The position numbers and the translations under genes are program-made. The notes under the pieces are model-generated. The model searched no databases, was not told the origin of the DNA, and worked only from the letters and a program-made list of their open reading frames with translations. 64,000 nucleotides of DNA from A07HB70 sp964512675 (GTDB lineage Archaea > Halobacteriota > Halobacteria > Halobacteriales > Haloferacaceae): contig CAZEJR010000002.1 in the NCBI GenBank assembly GCA_964512675.1, positions 1 to 64,000 of the forward strand, read 5' to 3'. This document shows, piece by piece, positions 25,554 to 32,752 of this stretch. Every line of letters starts with the position of its first letter. Positions within the stretch are counted from its first letter, which is position 1.

Positions 25554-26395
25554 TCGTCCCCGGTCCACCCTCGCAGTCGCTCGCAGCCGACCTCGCGGCG
25601 GCGACCGACCGACCGCTGGCTGCGGTCAGCTACGACCGGTTTCCGGACGGCGAGTCGCTGGCGGCGGCGCCCGGCTTCGCGGGCGACGAGGCGGTCGTCG
25701 TCTGTGCGACGCCCGACGACGCCGCACACCTCCAGCTACTGCAGTTACAGGACGCCGTCCGGGAGGCGGGCGCAGAGCGGATCACCACCGTCCTGCCGTA
25801 CATGAGCTACGCGCGGCAGGACGAGGCGTTCGAGGCCGGCCAGCCCGTCTCCGTCCGCGCCGTCGCACGCGCCGTCTCGACCGGGACCGACCGTGTCGTG
25901 CTGGTCAGCCCCCACGAGCCGGCGGTCGCGGAGTTCTTCGACGTCCCGACGACTGTCGTCGACGCGGCGCCGCGGCTCGCCGACCCGCTCCCGGACCTGA
26001 CCGACCCGCTCTTTCTCGCGCCAGACGCCGGCGCCGTCGACCTCGCGAACGCGGTGCGCGACCGCTACGGCGCGGGGACGACCGACCACTTCGAGAAGGC
26101 CCGTCACGGCGGGGACAGCGTGACCGTCCGCCCACACGACGCCGCGGCTGTCGGTCGAGACGTCGTGGTGGTCGACGACATCGTCGCCACGGGCGGGACG
26201 ATGAGCGGCGCGATCGCGGGGCTGGACGACCCGCGGCGCGTCTTCGTCGCCTGCGTCCACCCCGTCCTGACGCGGGACGCCCGGACCCGGCTCGCGCGCG
26301 CCGGCGTGACCGCCGTCCACGCAACCGACACCGTCGAGCGGCCGTGTTCGACGGTCAGCGCCGCGCCGGTCGTCGCCGAGGCGCTGGAGAGCTGA
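25550..26395 (+). CDS. prs: ribose-phosphate pyrophosphokinase (PRPP synthetase)
   Basis: Transfers diphosphate from ATP to ribose-5-phosphate, giving PRPP for nucleotide, His and Trp synthesis. The 281-residue chain has two PRTase-type domains. SYDRFPDGESL is the N-terminal family stretch, VLPYMSYARQDEAFEAGQPVS carries the ATP/flexible loop region, and DVVVVDDIVATGGTMSGA is the PRPP-binding loop. The GTG start overlaps the preceding stop (25550-25553). RpiA, encoded further along this window, supplies its substrate. Confidence 0.95.
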   Translation: MIVPGPPSQSLAADLAAATDRPLAAVSYDRFPDGESLAAAPGFAGDEAVVVCATPDDAAHLQLLQLQDAVREAGAERITTVLPYMSYARQDEAFEAGQPVSVRAVARAVSTGTDRVVLVSPHEPAVAEFFDVPTTVVDAAPRLADPLPDLTDPLFLAPDAGAVDLANAVRDRYGAGTTDHFEKARHGGDSVTVRPHDAAAVGRDVVVVDDIVATGGTMSGAIAGLDDPRRVFVACVHPVLTRDARTRLARAGVTAVHATDTVERPCSTVSAAPVVAEALES

Positions 26396-26466
26396 GACGC
26401 GGGAACCGTTCTCGGGCGGCGAAGCCGGACGGGCTTTTTAGCACGGGCGACGAACGTTACACGGTC

Positions 26467-26976
26467 GTGTCACGTTACGCCGCCGCCCGCGGGGCCACGT
26501 CCACCGTCGCGGTCGTGTTGCTGGTCGCGGTCGTCGTCCTGGTAAGCGCGACGGTGTTCGCGTTCACCTCCGGGGTCGCCGGCGACCTCCGGGAGCCGTC
26601 GTTCGCCACCGTCTCCGTCGAGCAGTCGGCGGTCGAGTTCGAGGAGGGCGAGTGCGTCCAGAACGACAACAAGAACGTCGAGCTCGCGGTCAACGTGACC
26701 CTCACCAGCCTCCAGCAGGCCGACACGATCTACGTCATCGTCGTCGACGAGGGCGCCGATCGGAAGAAGACGGTGTGGGACGACCCCGGACCGGACGACG
26801 TCGGCGAGACGAAGACACTCGCGAACGAGGACCCCGACGATCCGAAGGTCGACGTCGACGTCGGCGCGACGAGCGGTGACATCGCGTACTGTCCCGGCGA
26901 CTCGGCGACGTTCGAGTTCTACGCCGAGACCGACGGCCAGACGACGATCCTCCAGCGGTTCGAACTCTCGTCGTAG
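26467..26976 (+). CDS. type IV pilin-like secreted protein
   Basis: A 169-residue protein from GTG 26467. The N terminus is a class III (pilin) signal: a short basic start (SRYAAARGATS) followed by a hydrophobic helix (TVAVVLLVAVVVLVSATVF), the layout of haloarchaeal type IV pilin N-terminal domain proteins processed by PibD. The mature part is very acidic, beta-prone and has two cysteines (GECVQN and IAYCPGD) that may pair outside the cell. A CTTTTTAGC promoter lies about 30 bases upstream. A lone pilin gene: no pil assembly genes are near. Confidence 0.8.
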   Translation: MSRYAAARGATSTVAVVLLVAVVVLVSATVFAFTSGVAGDLREPSFATVSVEQSAVEFEEGECVQNDNKNVELAVNVTLTSLQQADTIYVIVVDEGADRKKTVWDDPGPDDVGETKTLANEDPDDPKVDVDVGATSGDIAYCPGDSATFEFYAETDGQTTILQRFELSS

Positions 26977-27019
26977 CTCGGGAGTTTATATTCCTCCTCC
27001 GGCTACCGGAGCGCCACGC

Positions 27020-27442
27020 ATGACCGACGACTGTGTCTTCTGTGCGATCGTCGACGGGGAGATCCCCGCACACGCCGTCCACGAGACGGAGACGACCCTC
27101 GCCTTCCTCGACGCCAACCCGCTCGCGGAGGGCCACACGCTGGTGATCCCCAAGTCCCACGCGGCACGGCTCGGCGACCTGTCGGCCGACCGTGCGGGCG
27201 ACGTCTTCGAGACGGTCCACGCCGTCGCGCCGCGGGTCGAGGCCGCCGTCGACGCCGACGCCCTGACCGTGGCGGTGAACGACGGCCCCGCCGCGGGACA
27301 GGAGGTGCCCCACGCCCACGTCCACGTCGTGCCGCGCCACGCTAGCGACGGCCACGGCCCGGTCCACGCGGCGTTCGGCGGCCAACGGGACCCGAGCGAC
27401 GAGGCGCTGGCCGCGACCGCCGACGCGGTCCGGGACGCCTGA
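27020..27442 (+). CDS. hit: HIT family nucleotide-binding protein
   Basis: A 140-residue histidine-triad hydrolase/transferase acting on nucleotide phosphoramidates or dinucleotides. CVFCAIVDGEIPAHAVHE is the classic N-terminal zinc/HIT start, LVIPKSHAARLGDL follows, and the catalytic triad is in VPHAHVHVVPRH. The ATG at 27020 comes about 25 bases after a TTTATATT TATA box (26991-26998 region). It is a stand-alone gene in a co-directional run toward the ParA-like gene. Confidence 0.94.
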   Translation: MTDDCVFCAIVDGEIPAHAVHETETTLAFLDANPLAEGHTLVIPKSHAARLGDLSADRAGDVFETVHAVAPRVEAAVDADALTVAVNDGPAAGQEVPHAHVHVVPRHASDGHGPVHAAFGGQRDPSDEALAATADAVRDA

Positions 27443-27487
27443 GTCGAGAGGCGTAGCTTTACCACCGGTGGCGCCGCCAGCACCGTC

Positions 27488-28210
27488 GTGACGACGGCAG
27501 CCATCGTGGGGGCGACCGGCGGCGCGGGAACCACCCGACTGACGGTCGAGACGGCGGCGCTCCTCGCCGCCGAGGGCGACGCGGTCGCAGTTCTCGACGC
27601 CGCGTTCGCCACGCAGGGGCTCGTAGACTACGTCGGGGGCCGAATCGACCCGGACGCGGCTGCGCTGGTCACGGACGCCGCGGACGCGCCGCTCGCAGCG
27701 GGGCTGGTCGACCTCGAGGCCGCCGCCCCGGGCCGGGTCGCCTGCGCGCCGGCCCGGGCGTCGTTCGAACAGATCGCCCGCGCCAAGACGCCCGCCGCCG
27801 CGGAGCGGTTCGCCGCGCGGGTGGCAGAGGCCGACGAGACGTTCGACGCGACGCTGGTCGACGTGCCGCCGGTCGCCGCCAATCAGGCGGTCGCGGCGGT
27901 CGACGCGGCAGACCGGGTCGCGGTCGTCGCACCGGGGACGACCCGGGGCGCAGACGCCGTCGCGCGGACCAGGGGACGCCTCCAAGACGTCGGGACGGCG
28001 GCAGACCTCGTCGTGGCGAACCGCGGCGAGTTCGCAGACGCGGACGTGACGGTGCCGACGGGCGAGGAGGCGGTCGCGGCGGCGCCGACGGCACCGGCTG
28101 GCGACGCGTTCGGCGCCGGCGTCGCGGACCTCGCCGCGGCGCTGTGTGACACCGAGCGGTCGGTCGAAGAGACACGTGGGCTGCTGGCGGCGGCACGCGA
28201 CCGGCTTTAG
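27488..28210 (+). CDS. ParA/MinD-like protein with altered P-loop
   Basis: A 240-residue member of the SIMIBI/ParA fold. The P-loop position reads GATGGAGTTR (8-17) instead of KGGVGKTT, so both the deviant-Walker lysine and the P-loop lysine are absent. The later strand VAVLDAAFATQGL and the switch-like TLVDVPPVAANQAV keep the fold. It may bind but not hydrolyse nucleotide, or be a scaffold partner of a true MinD; one is encoded 1.5 kb away. GTG 27488 follows a TAGCTTTACC promoter. The stop overlaps that of the convergent gene. Confidence 0.82.
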   Translation: MTTAAIVGATGGAGTTRLTVETAALLAAEGDAVAVLDAAFATQGLVDYVGGRIDPDAAALVTDAADAPLAAGLVDLEAAAPGRVACAPARASFEQIARAKTPAAAERFAARVAEADETFDATLVDVPPVAANQAVAAVDAADRVAVVAPGTTRGADAVARTRGRLQDVGTAADLVVANRGEFADADVTVPTGEEAVAAAPTAPAGDAFGAGVADLAAALCDTERSVEETRGLLAAARDRL

Positions 28211-28704
28211 TCGTCGAGCGCGTCCGCGAGTCGGTCGCGCTTCGCGACGGTCGCCGTGCGGTCGGGAGCGCGTGCGCCGGCGGCGGCGTCGGCGAGCCCG
28301 GGGTGTGGATCGTGTGTCTCGATGTACGCCGTGAGTACGAAGTCCGCGTCGTCGGCACCGACGAGGTCGCGCGCCTCGGCCCGCGAGAGGTCGCCCTCGA
28401 CCCAGTCGCGGACGACTCGCCGGGCGGTGGGACCGAGCGGTGAGACGCCCTCGACGCCACAGCGGTACAGCGCCTTCGCGGCAGTAATCGGTGCTACCCC
28501 CGCCTCGCGGGCACAGTCGCCGACGCTCGCCCCGGCACGGTACGTCCCGAGAACCGTCGCCGTCGCCGCGGGCGTACACGGCAGCGCGTCGGCGTGGACC
28601 GCGAGTCGCTCCCGCAGACGTCCCGTCTCGTCGACGGTCGCCACCCCCCTGTCGCGCTGCTCGTCGGTCACCTCGATCCCCGCTGCGATCTCCGACAGCC
28701 CCAT
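28207..28704 (-). CDS. conserved haloarchaeal protein with HTH-like core, unknown
   Basis: A 165-residue acidic helical protein from ATG 28704. The middle (GASVGDCAREAGVAPITAAK then ALYRCGVEGVSPLGPTARRV) reads like a helix-turn-helix with a short hinge, and VRDWVEGDLSRAEARDLVG follows. It may be a DNA-binding regulator. Its promoter region faces that of TFB, and a perfect 7-bp inverted repeat lies between them. The neighbourhood with TFB, MinD and MCM seems conserved in haloarchaea as far as I recall. No assigned function. Confidence 0.72.
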   Translation of the reverse strand: MGLSEIAAGIEVTDEQRDRGVATVDETGRLRERLAVHADALPCTPAATATVLGTYRAGASVGDCAREAGVAPITAAKALYRCGVEGVSPLGPTARRVVRDWVEGDLSRAEARDLVGADDADFVLTAYIETHDPHPGLADAAAGARAPDRTATVAKRDRLADALDD

Positions 28705-28785
28705 ACTCCGAGTGTCGTCACCGGATCGTACTAAACCGTTTGTCCACCGGCGGTCGCGGTCGGTCGCCGCCGTTCGGGTACGCAT

Positions 28786-28805
28786 CGGTCACCGATACGT
28801 GACCG
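28786..28805. promoter_or_regulatory. inverted-repeat operator candidate
   Basis: CGGTCAC - 6-base spacer - GTGACCG is a perfect dyad with 7-base arms, lying in the divergent control region between the HTH-like gene (start 28704) and tfb (start 28876). Size and placement fit a dimeric repressor site; the HTH-like neighbour is an obvious candidate binder. Confidence 0.45.
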
Positions 28806-28875
28806 AGCGGCACCGCGTGTCGAAGCCGGCGGCTCGTCCCGGATTTAAACGTGCTATCGGGCACGACAGTCTGGT

Positions 28876-29730
28876 ATGGAGGCGACGAACGTCTGTCCAG
28901 AGTGTAGCGGCGACGTCCGACCGAACGGCGACGAGTCCGTCTGTGCGAGCTGCGGGCTCGTGGTGGCCGCCGACCGGCTAGACCGTGGACCGGAGTGGCG
29001 ATCGTTCGCGGACGACGAGACGAATCCGAAGCGGACCGGGGCGCCGCTGACGCGGTCCCGCCACGACCGCGGGCTGTCGACAGAGATCGGGTCGGTCCGT
29101 GCGACGGGCCGCAAGCGTCGGCAGTGGGCGCGGCTGCGCCGCCAGCACTCGCGGACACAGATCCGGTCGAAACGGGAGCGCAACCAGGTGTACGCGTTCA
29201 CCGAGATCCGACGCGTGGTCGACCGGCTCTCGCTCCCGAACCGGGTGCGCGACGGTGCCTGTTCGCTCGTCCGGTCGGCACAGGACGCCGACCTGCTCCG
29301 GGGACGGTCGCTGGAAGGGTTCGCCGCAGCGAGCGTCTACGCCGCCGCGCGGGTCCAGTCGGTCGCGCGGACCCGCGCCGAGGTGGTCGACGCCGCGCGG
29401 GCGAGCGACGCCGAGCTCGCGGCGGCCTACGACGCGCTCAACCGCGAGCTCGGGCTGCCGACGGGTCCGACCGACCCCGGTGAGTTCGTCCCGCGGTTCG
29501 CCAGCCGGCTCGGCGTCTCTGCGGGCGTCAAGCGGCGCGCGTTCGAGCTCGCGGAGCGGGCCGTCGAGGAGGGCGTCGCGGTCGGGCGGGACCCGTCCGG
29601 GGTCGCCGCGGGCTGTCTCTACACCGCGGCGCGAGAGCACGACGCCGACCTGACACAGGCAGAGGCCGCCGACGCCGCCGGCGTGACGCCGGTGACGGTC
29701 CGCAACAGCTACGTCGACCTGCGCGGCTGA
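28876..29730 (+). CDS. tfb: transcription initiation factor TFB
   Basis: Archaeal TFIIB homologue recruiting RNA polymerase to TBP-bound promoters; 284 residues. The N-terminal zinc ribbon uses Cys7, Cys10, Cys23 and Cys26 (CPEC, CASC). The B-reader/linker is GPEWRSFADDETNPKRTGAP. Two cyclin folds follow: GRSLEGFAAASVYAAARVQS in the first, GVAAGCLYTAAREHDADLTQ and VTPVTVRNSYVDL in the second. A GATTTAAACG TATA/BRE-like element sits about 20-28 bases before the ATG. Haloarchaea carry many TFB paralogues. It converges on minD, overlapping by 22 bases. Confidence 0.96.
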   Translation: MEATNVCPECSGDVRPNGDESVCASCGLVVAADRLDRGPEWRSFADDETNPKRTGAPLTRSRHDRGLSTEIGSVRATGRKRRQWARLRRQHSRTQIRSKRERNQVYAFTEIRRVVDRLSLPNRVRDGACSLVRSAQDADLLRGRSLEGFAAASVYAAARVQSVARTRAEVVDAARASDAELAAAYDALNRELGLPTGPTDPGEFVPRFASRLGVSAGVKRRAFELAERAVEEGVAVGRDPSGVAAGCLYTAAREHDADLTQAEAADAAGVTPVTVRNSYVDLRG

Positions 29731-30368
29731 ACCCGGCGCGCCAGCGCCCGCACCGCCGCCGACGCCGCGCTCTCCGGCGCCGTCTCCGTCACCGGCGCCT
29801 CGCGTTCGACCGACGAGCCGAGCCGCGGGTCCGTCGGCACGGCGACCGTCGGCGCACCGAGCGCCCGCTCGACCGCGTCGGTCGGCGCGTCCGCAGCGCG
29901 GGAACACGCGACCGCCGCGAGCGGCGCGTCGAGCGCTCTGGCCAGCTCCCGGGTCCGCACGGCGTCGGCGAGCGCGAACCGCCGGGGCGAGGCGACGACG
30001 ACCGCACGGTCCGCGACCGCGAGCGGCGCGCCCGCGTCGGCACGCATCCCCGCCGGACAGTCGACGACCGCGTGCTCGCCGGGGCCGAGAAGTTCCGCGA
30101 GCGCGCCGCCCAGTCGTCCCGGGTCGGCGGCACGCGCGCCAGCGAGCGACCGGCCACAGGGCAGGAGGTCGACCGGTCCGCCCCGGCGCGCCTCCGTCGC
30201 GGCTGCTCGACCCGCGAGAACGTCGTGGAGCGTCGGCCCGCGTCCGCGCGGCAGGTCGGCCATCCCGAGGTCGGCGTCGACGGCCACCGCGTCGAGCGCC
30301 GCGGCGAGGTTGTACGCGAGGGTCGTCTTCCCGACGCCACCCTTGCCGCCCGCGACGGCGACGATCAC
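29709..30368 (-). CDS. minD: MinD/ParA family ATPase
   Basis: A 219-residue deviant-Walker ATPase that positions proteins or complexes in the cell. The motif AGGKGGVGKTTLAYNLAAAL has both signature lysines (Lys9, Lys14); VAVDADLGMADL is Walker A', and HAVVDCPAGMRADA carries the switch II region. The GTG start at 30368 overlaps the upstream stop (GTGA at 30365-30368). From its place beside TFB it probably corresponds to one of the four MinD homologues described in Haloferax, recalled as MinD1. No C-terminal amphipathic helix is obvious. It is last of the mcm-directed gene run. Confidence 0.9.
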   Translation of the reverse strand: MIVAVAGGKGGVGKTTLAYNLAAALDAVAVDADLGMADLPRGRGPTLHDVLAGRAAATEARRGGPVDLLPCGRSLAGARAADPGRLGGALAELLGPGEHAVVDCPAGMRADAGAPLAVADRAVVVASPRRFALADAVRTRELARALDAPLAAVACSRAADAPTDAVERALGAPTVAVPTDPRLGSSVEREAPVTETAPESAASAAVRALARRVQPRRST

Positions 30369-31264
30369 GACAGCCGCCGGAGCGCCTCGGCTGGCACCTC
30401 GGCGTTCGCCGCACGGTCGGCCAGCCGCTCGGCCCGGGCCGCGAGCGCCCGGAGCGCGCGCTCGTCGGCGGCAAGCGCCTCCGCGAGGTCCGCCGTCGCT
30501 GCCGCACCACCGCGCGCCTCTGCGACCTGCGCCACCGTGGCGAGATCGCCGGACACGACCCGCTCGGCGTCGTCGACGCGACCGGTCACCTCGTCGATCC
30601 ACGACGCGACGGGGCCGGGAATCGAGTCGACAGCGGCCTCGGCGCAGGACGCGTCCACGGCGTCCGTCGTCGTCGCCGGGCCGCGTGACGCCGCCGAAGC
30701 CTCCGTGCGGGCGGCGGACGGCTCGTCGGGCGCGGTCGCGTCGTCGGCAGAGGCCCTGTCGGCAGACGCCTCGTCCGCCGTTGCCGTCGGAGACTCCGCC
30801 TCGGTCAGCCGGTCTGCCATCGCCGCGACGGGTGCGGGCGGGTCGGCCCGGGTGCTCGTCTCCGGTACCGCGTCCACAGGCGGTGTGCCGTCGCCGAGTA
30901 GCCGAACGGCGTCGCGGGCGGTGACCTCCGACGACTCGTCGTCGGGGCGCCCCTGGTCTGTCACCGCCACCGCCGGCTCCGCGAGCGGCGCCGCACAGGC
31001 GTACCCGAGCGTCACCCGCCCGTTCGCAGGGACGACGCCAGTCCAGCCGTCCTCGTCCCAGCCCGGAGCGGGCGCACCGCTCTCACGTGGCGGCTCGACG
31101 GGCGCGTCGAGGCGGTTCGCCACCCGAACTCGTCGGTCGACGGTCGTCTCGTTTTCCACGGTGACTTCGACGAGCGTCCGTTCGCCGGCCCGGTCGAGCC
31201 GGCACTCGTGGTCGAGCACGAGGCGTCTGGCCGCGTCATCCCTCTTCAGGACCGGGCTCGGCAC
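30365..31264 (-). CDS. haloarchaeal protein upstream of minD, unknown
   Basis: A 299-residue protein in two parts. Residues 1-105 form a beta-rich domain (LVEVTVENETTVDRRVRVAN, then VPANGRVTLGYACAAPL) resembling an Ig-like/haloarchaeal domain. A low-complexity Ala/Thr/Glu/Asp stretch (about 125-215) leads to a C-terminal helical region (ERVVSGDLATVAQVAEAR) of coiled-coil type. It could partner the downstream MinD, being translationally coupled to it. GTG 31264 overlaps the end of the upstream gene by 29 bases. Function unknown. Confidence 0.72.
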   Translation of the reverse strand: MPSPVLKRDDAARRLVLDHECRLDRAGERTLVEVTVENETTVDRRVRVANRLDAPVEPPRESGAPAPGWDEDGWTGVVPANGRVTLGYACAAPLAEPAVAVTDQGRPDDESSEVTARDAVRLLGDGTPPVDAVPETSTRADPPAPVAAMADRLTEAESPTATADEASADRASADDATAPDEPSAARTEASAASRGPATTTDAVDASCAEAAVDSIPGPVASWIDEVTGRVDDAERVVSGDLATVAQVAEARGGAAATADLAEALAADERALRALAARAERLADRAANAEVPAEALRRLS

Positions 31265-32093
31265 GGATCGCCGGGGCGTCGAGCCGGTCTGCAGTCCGTG
31301 GCCCGTCGCCGAGCCGGTCTGTCACGACGACGACCGGTGCGTCGAGGGCCGCGACGCGGACGACCGCCAGCGCGGCCAGCGTCGAGTCGCCCTCGTAGTC
31401 GCCGGGCGACGCACCCGCGTCACCGTCGCCGGGGAGCGTCGCCACGGCGGCGCGGAAGCGGTCGTAGACCGCCGCGGCGAGCTGCGTGCGGGCCGCCCGC
31501 GCCAGGTTCGCGGCGCGGTCCTCCAGCGCGAGGCGCCGTTCGCGCCGGTCCCGGGCCTCGCGTGCGCGTCGCTCGACCTCCTCGAGGCGCTGCTCTGCGG
31601 CGATTCGCTCCGTCTCCGCCTCGGTCAGGTGTCGCGTCGTCTCCGCGAGCGCCGTCTCTGCCTCGCGACGGGCCTCTGTCGCGCCGGCGTCCCCGAGAGC
31701 GTCGACCCGGCCACGGAGCGTCGCGACCCGCTCGCGCAGCCGCGCCTCCGTCTCGCCCGCCGCCGCGACCCGTCGACGGGCCGCCGCCAGGTCGAGGTCG
31801 GACGTATCCGCGTCCGCGAGACGGGCCCGGACGTGGCGGAGCTGCTCGCGCTCCGGCGCGCGCTCGCCGAGCGACCGTGCAGCCGCCGCGAGCGCGCCAC
31901 GGAGCGGCAGACTCGCGTCCTCACGGACGACCCCGACGCGCTCGTGGACCGGTCCCGGGTCCGGGCAGTCGAGGCACACGCCGTCGACGGCCTCGCCGGC
32001 GGCTGCGCGGGCGAGCGTCTCCGGGCCGACCGCCAGGTCCGTCGCGTCGACTCCCTCGCCGCTGCGCTCCGTCTCGCCGACGACGAGCCTCAC
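31236..32093 (-). CDS. coiled-coil protein of the mcm-minD block
   Basis: A 285-residue protein from GTG 32093. After about 90 residues, including VDGVCLDCPDPGPVHERVG with a CLDC pair, a long heptad-rich helix follows (roughly 95-215, e.g. ETALAETTRHLTEAETERI). A C-terminal segment VVRVAALDAPVVVVTDRLGD closes it. The coiled coil suggests a structural or tethering role. Its start overlaps the upstream stop as GTGA (32090-32093). No function is known to me; context links it to the MinD-type ATPase. Confidence 0.75.
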   Translation of the reverse strand: MRLVVGETERSGEGVDATDLAVGPETLARAAAGEAVDGVCLDCPDPGPVHERVGVVREDASLPLRGALAAAARSLGERAPEREQLRHVRARLADADTSDLDLAAARRRVAAAGETEARLRERVATLRGRVDALGDAGATEARREAETALAETTRHLTEAETERIAAEQRLEEVERRAREARDRRERRLALEDRAANLARAARTQLAAAVYDRFRAAVATLPGDGDAGASPGDYEGDSTLAALAVVRVAALDAPVVVVTDRLGDGPRTADRLDAPAIRAEPGPEEG

Positions 32094-32428
32094 AGCTCTT
32101 CGTCTCGCATCGCCGTCGGGTCCGGGTGGTCGCGACCGTTCGCGAAGGCGGCGTACGGCGTGCTCGCCGACTCGCGGCCCTCGTAGGCCGCCGCCGCGTG
32201 CCGGACCCGGTCCGGGACCGTCTCGTACTCGTTCAGCGGCTCCGTCCGCTCGACTTGGACGTCGGTCCCGTGTTTCTCGCGGAGACGACAGGCGAGAAAC
32301 GCACCGAACTCTGTCTCGCGCAGGAGCGCCGCTCGGCCGAACCGTCGCACGACCGTCTCCCCGTGTGTCCCGCAGGCGTTTCGCAGCGTCGCCCGGGCCG
32401 CACGAGAGTAGGTGACGACCAGCAGCAC
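32090..32428 (-). CDS. 112-residue conserved protein of the mcm-minD block
   Basis: GTG 32428 opens a 112-residue protein starting MLLVVTYSRAARATLRNACG, with a conserved-looking basic core (ETVVRRFGRAALLRETEFGA) and the tail PDPTAMRDEEL. The short compact alpha/beta pattern suggests a small globular protein. A TTTTTACC element on the minus strand lies about 25 bases upstream (32447-32457), so an internal promoter is likely. Translationally coupled to the coiled-coil gene. Function unknown. Confidence 0.75.
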   Translation of the reverse strand: MLLVVTYSRAARATLRNACGTHGETVVRRFGRAALLRETEFGAFLACRLREKHGTDVQVERTEPLNEYETVPDRVRHAAAAYEGRESASTPYAAFANGRDHPDPTAMRDEEL

Positions 32429-32467
32429 GGGCAGAGTCGGTGTGGCCTGTGGTAAAAATCCGCGCGG

Positions 32468-32749
32468 TCAGACCCGCTCGACTTCGACCGCCCCCTCGTC
32501 GACAGCCGACAGGTCTGCGACCCGCGCCCGCGCCTCGCGGGCGTCCGTCGCGACCACCACCGTCCCGTCGGCGGGGCCGCCCACGGCGCGGAAGGCGGCG
32601 AGGTCGGCCCGCGTCTCGGCCTCGAACTCCGTCGCGTAGGCGCGAAGTGCCGCGAGTACGCGTTCCTCCGTGGTCGCGAGGTCGGCCTCGCCCTCTTCGA
32701 GCGCCCGCAGCGCCTCCTCGACGTTCCGGAGCGCGGAGATACGGTCCAT
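32468..32749 (-). CDS. 93-residue conserved protein directly after mcm
   Basis: ATG 32749, three bases after the mcm stop, begins a 93-residue acidic protein: an N-terminal helical hairpin (MDRISALRNVEEALRALEEG, then EERVLAALRAYATEFEAETR) and a C-terminal beta part (GTVVVATDAREARARVADL). Its tight linkage to mcm suggests co-transcription and possibly a replication-related role. No recognised domain. Confidence 0.78.
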   Translation of the reverse strand: MDRISALRNVEEALRALEEGEADLATTEERVLAALRAYATEFEAETRADLAAFRAVGGPADGTVVVATDAREARARVADLSAVDEGAVEVERV

Positions 32750-32752
32750 CGA

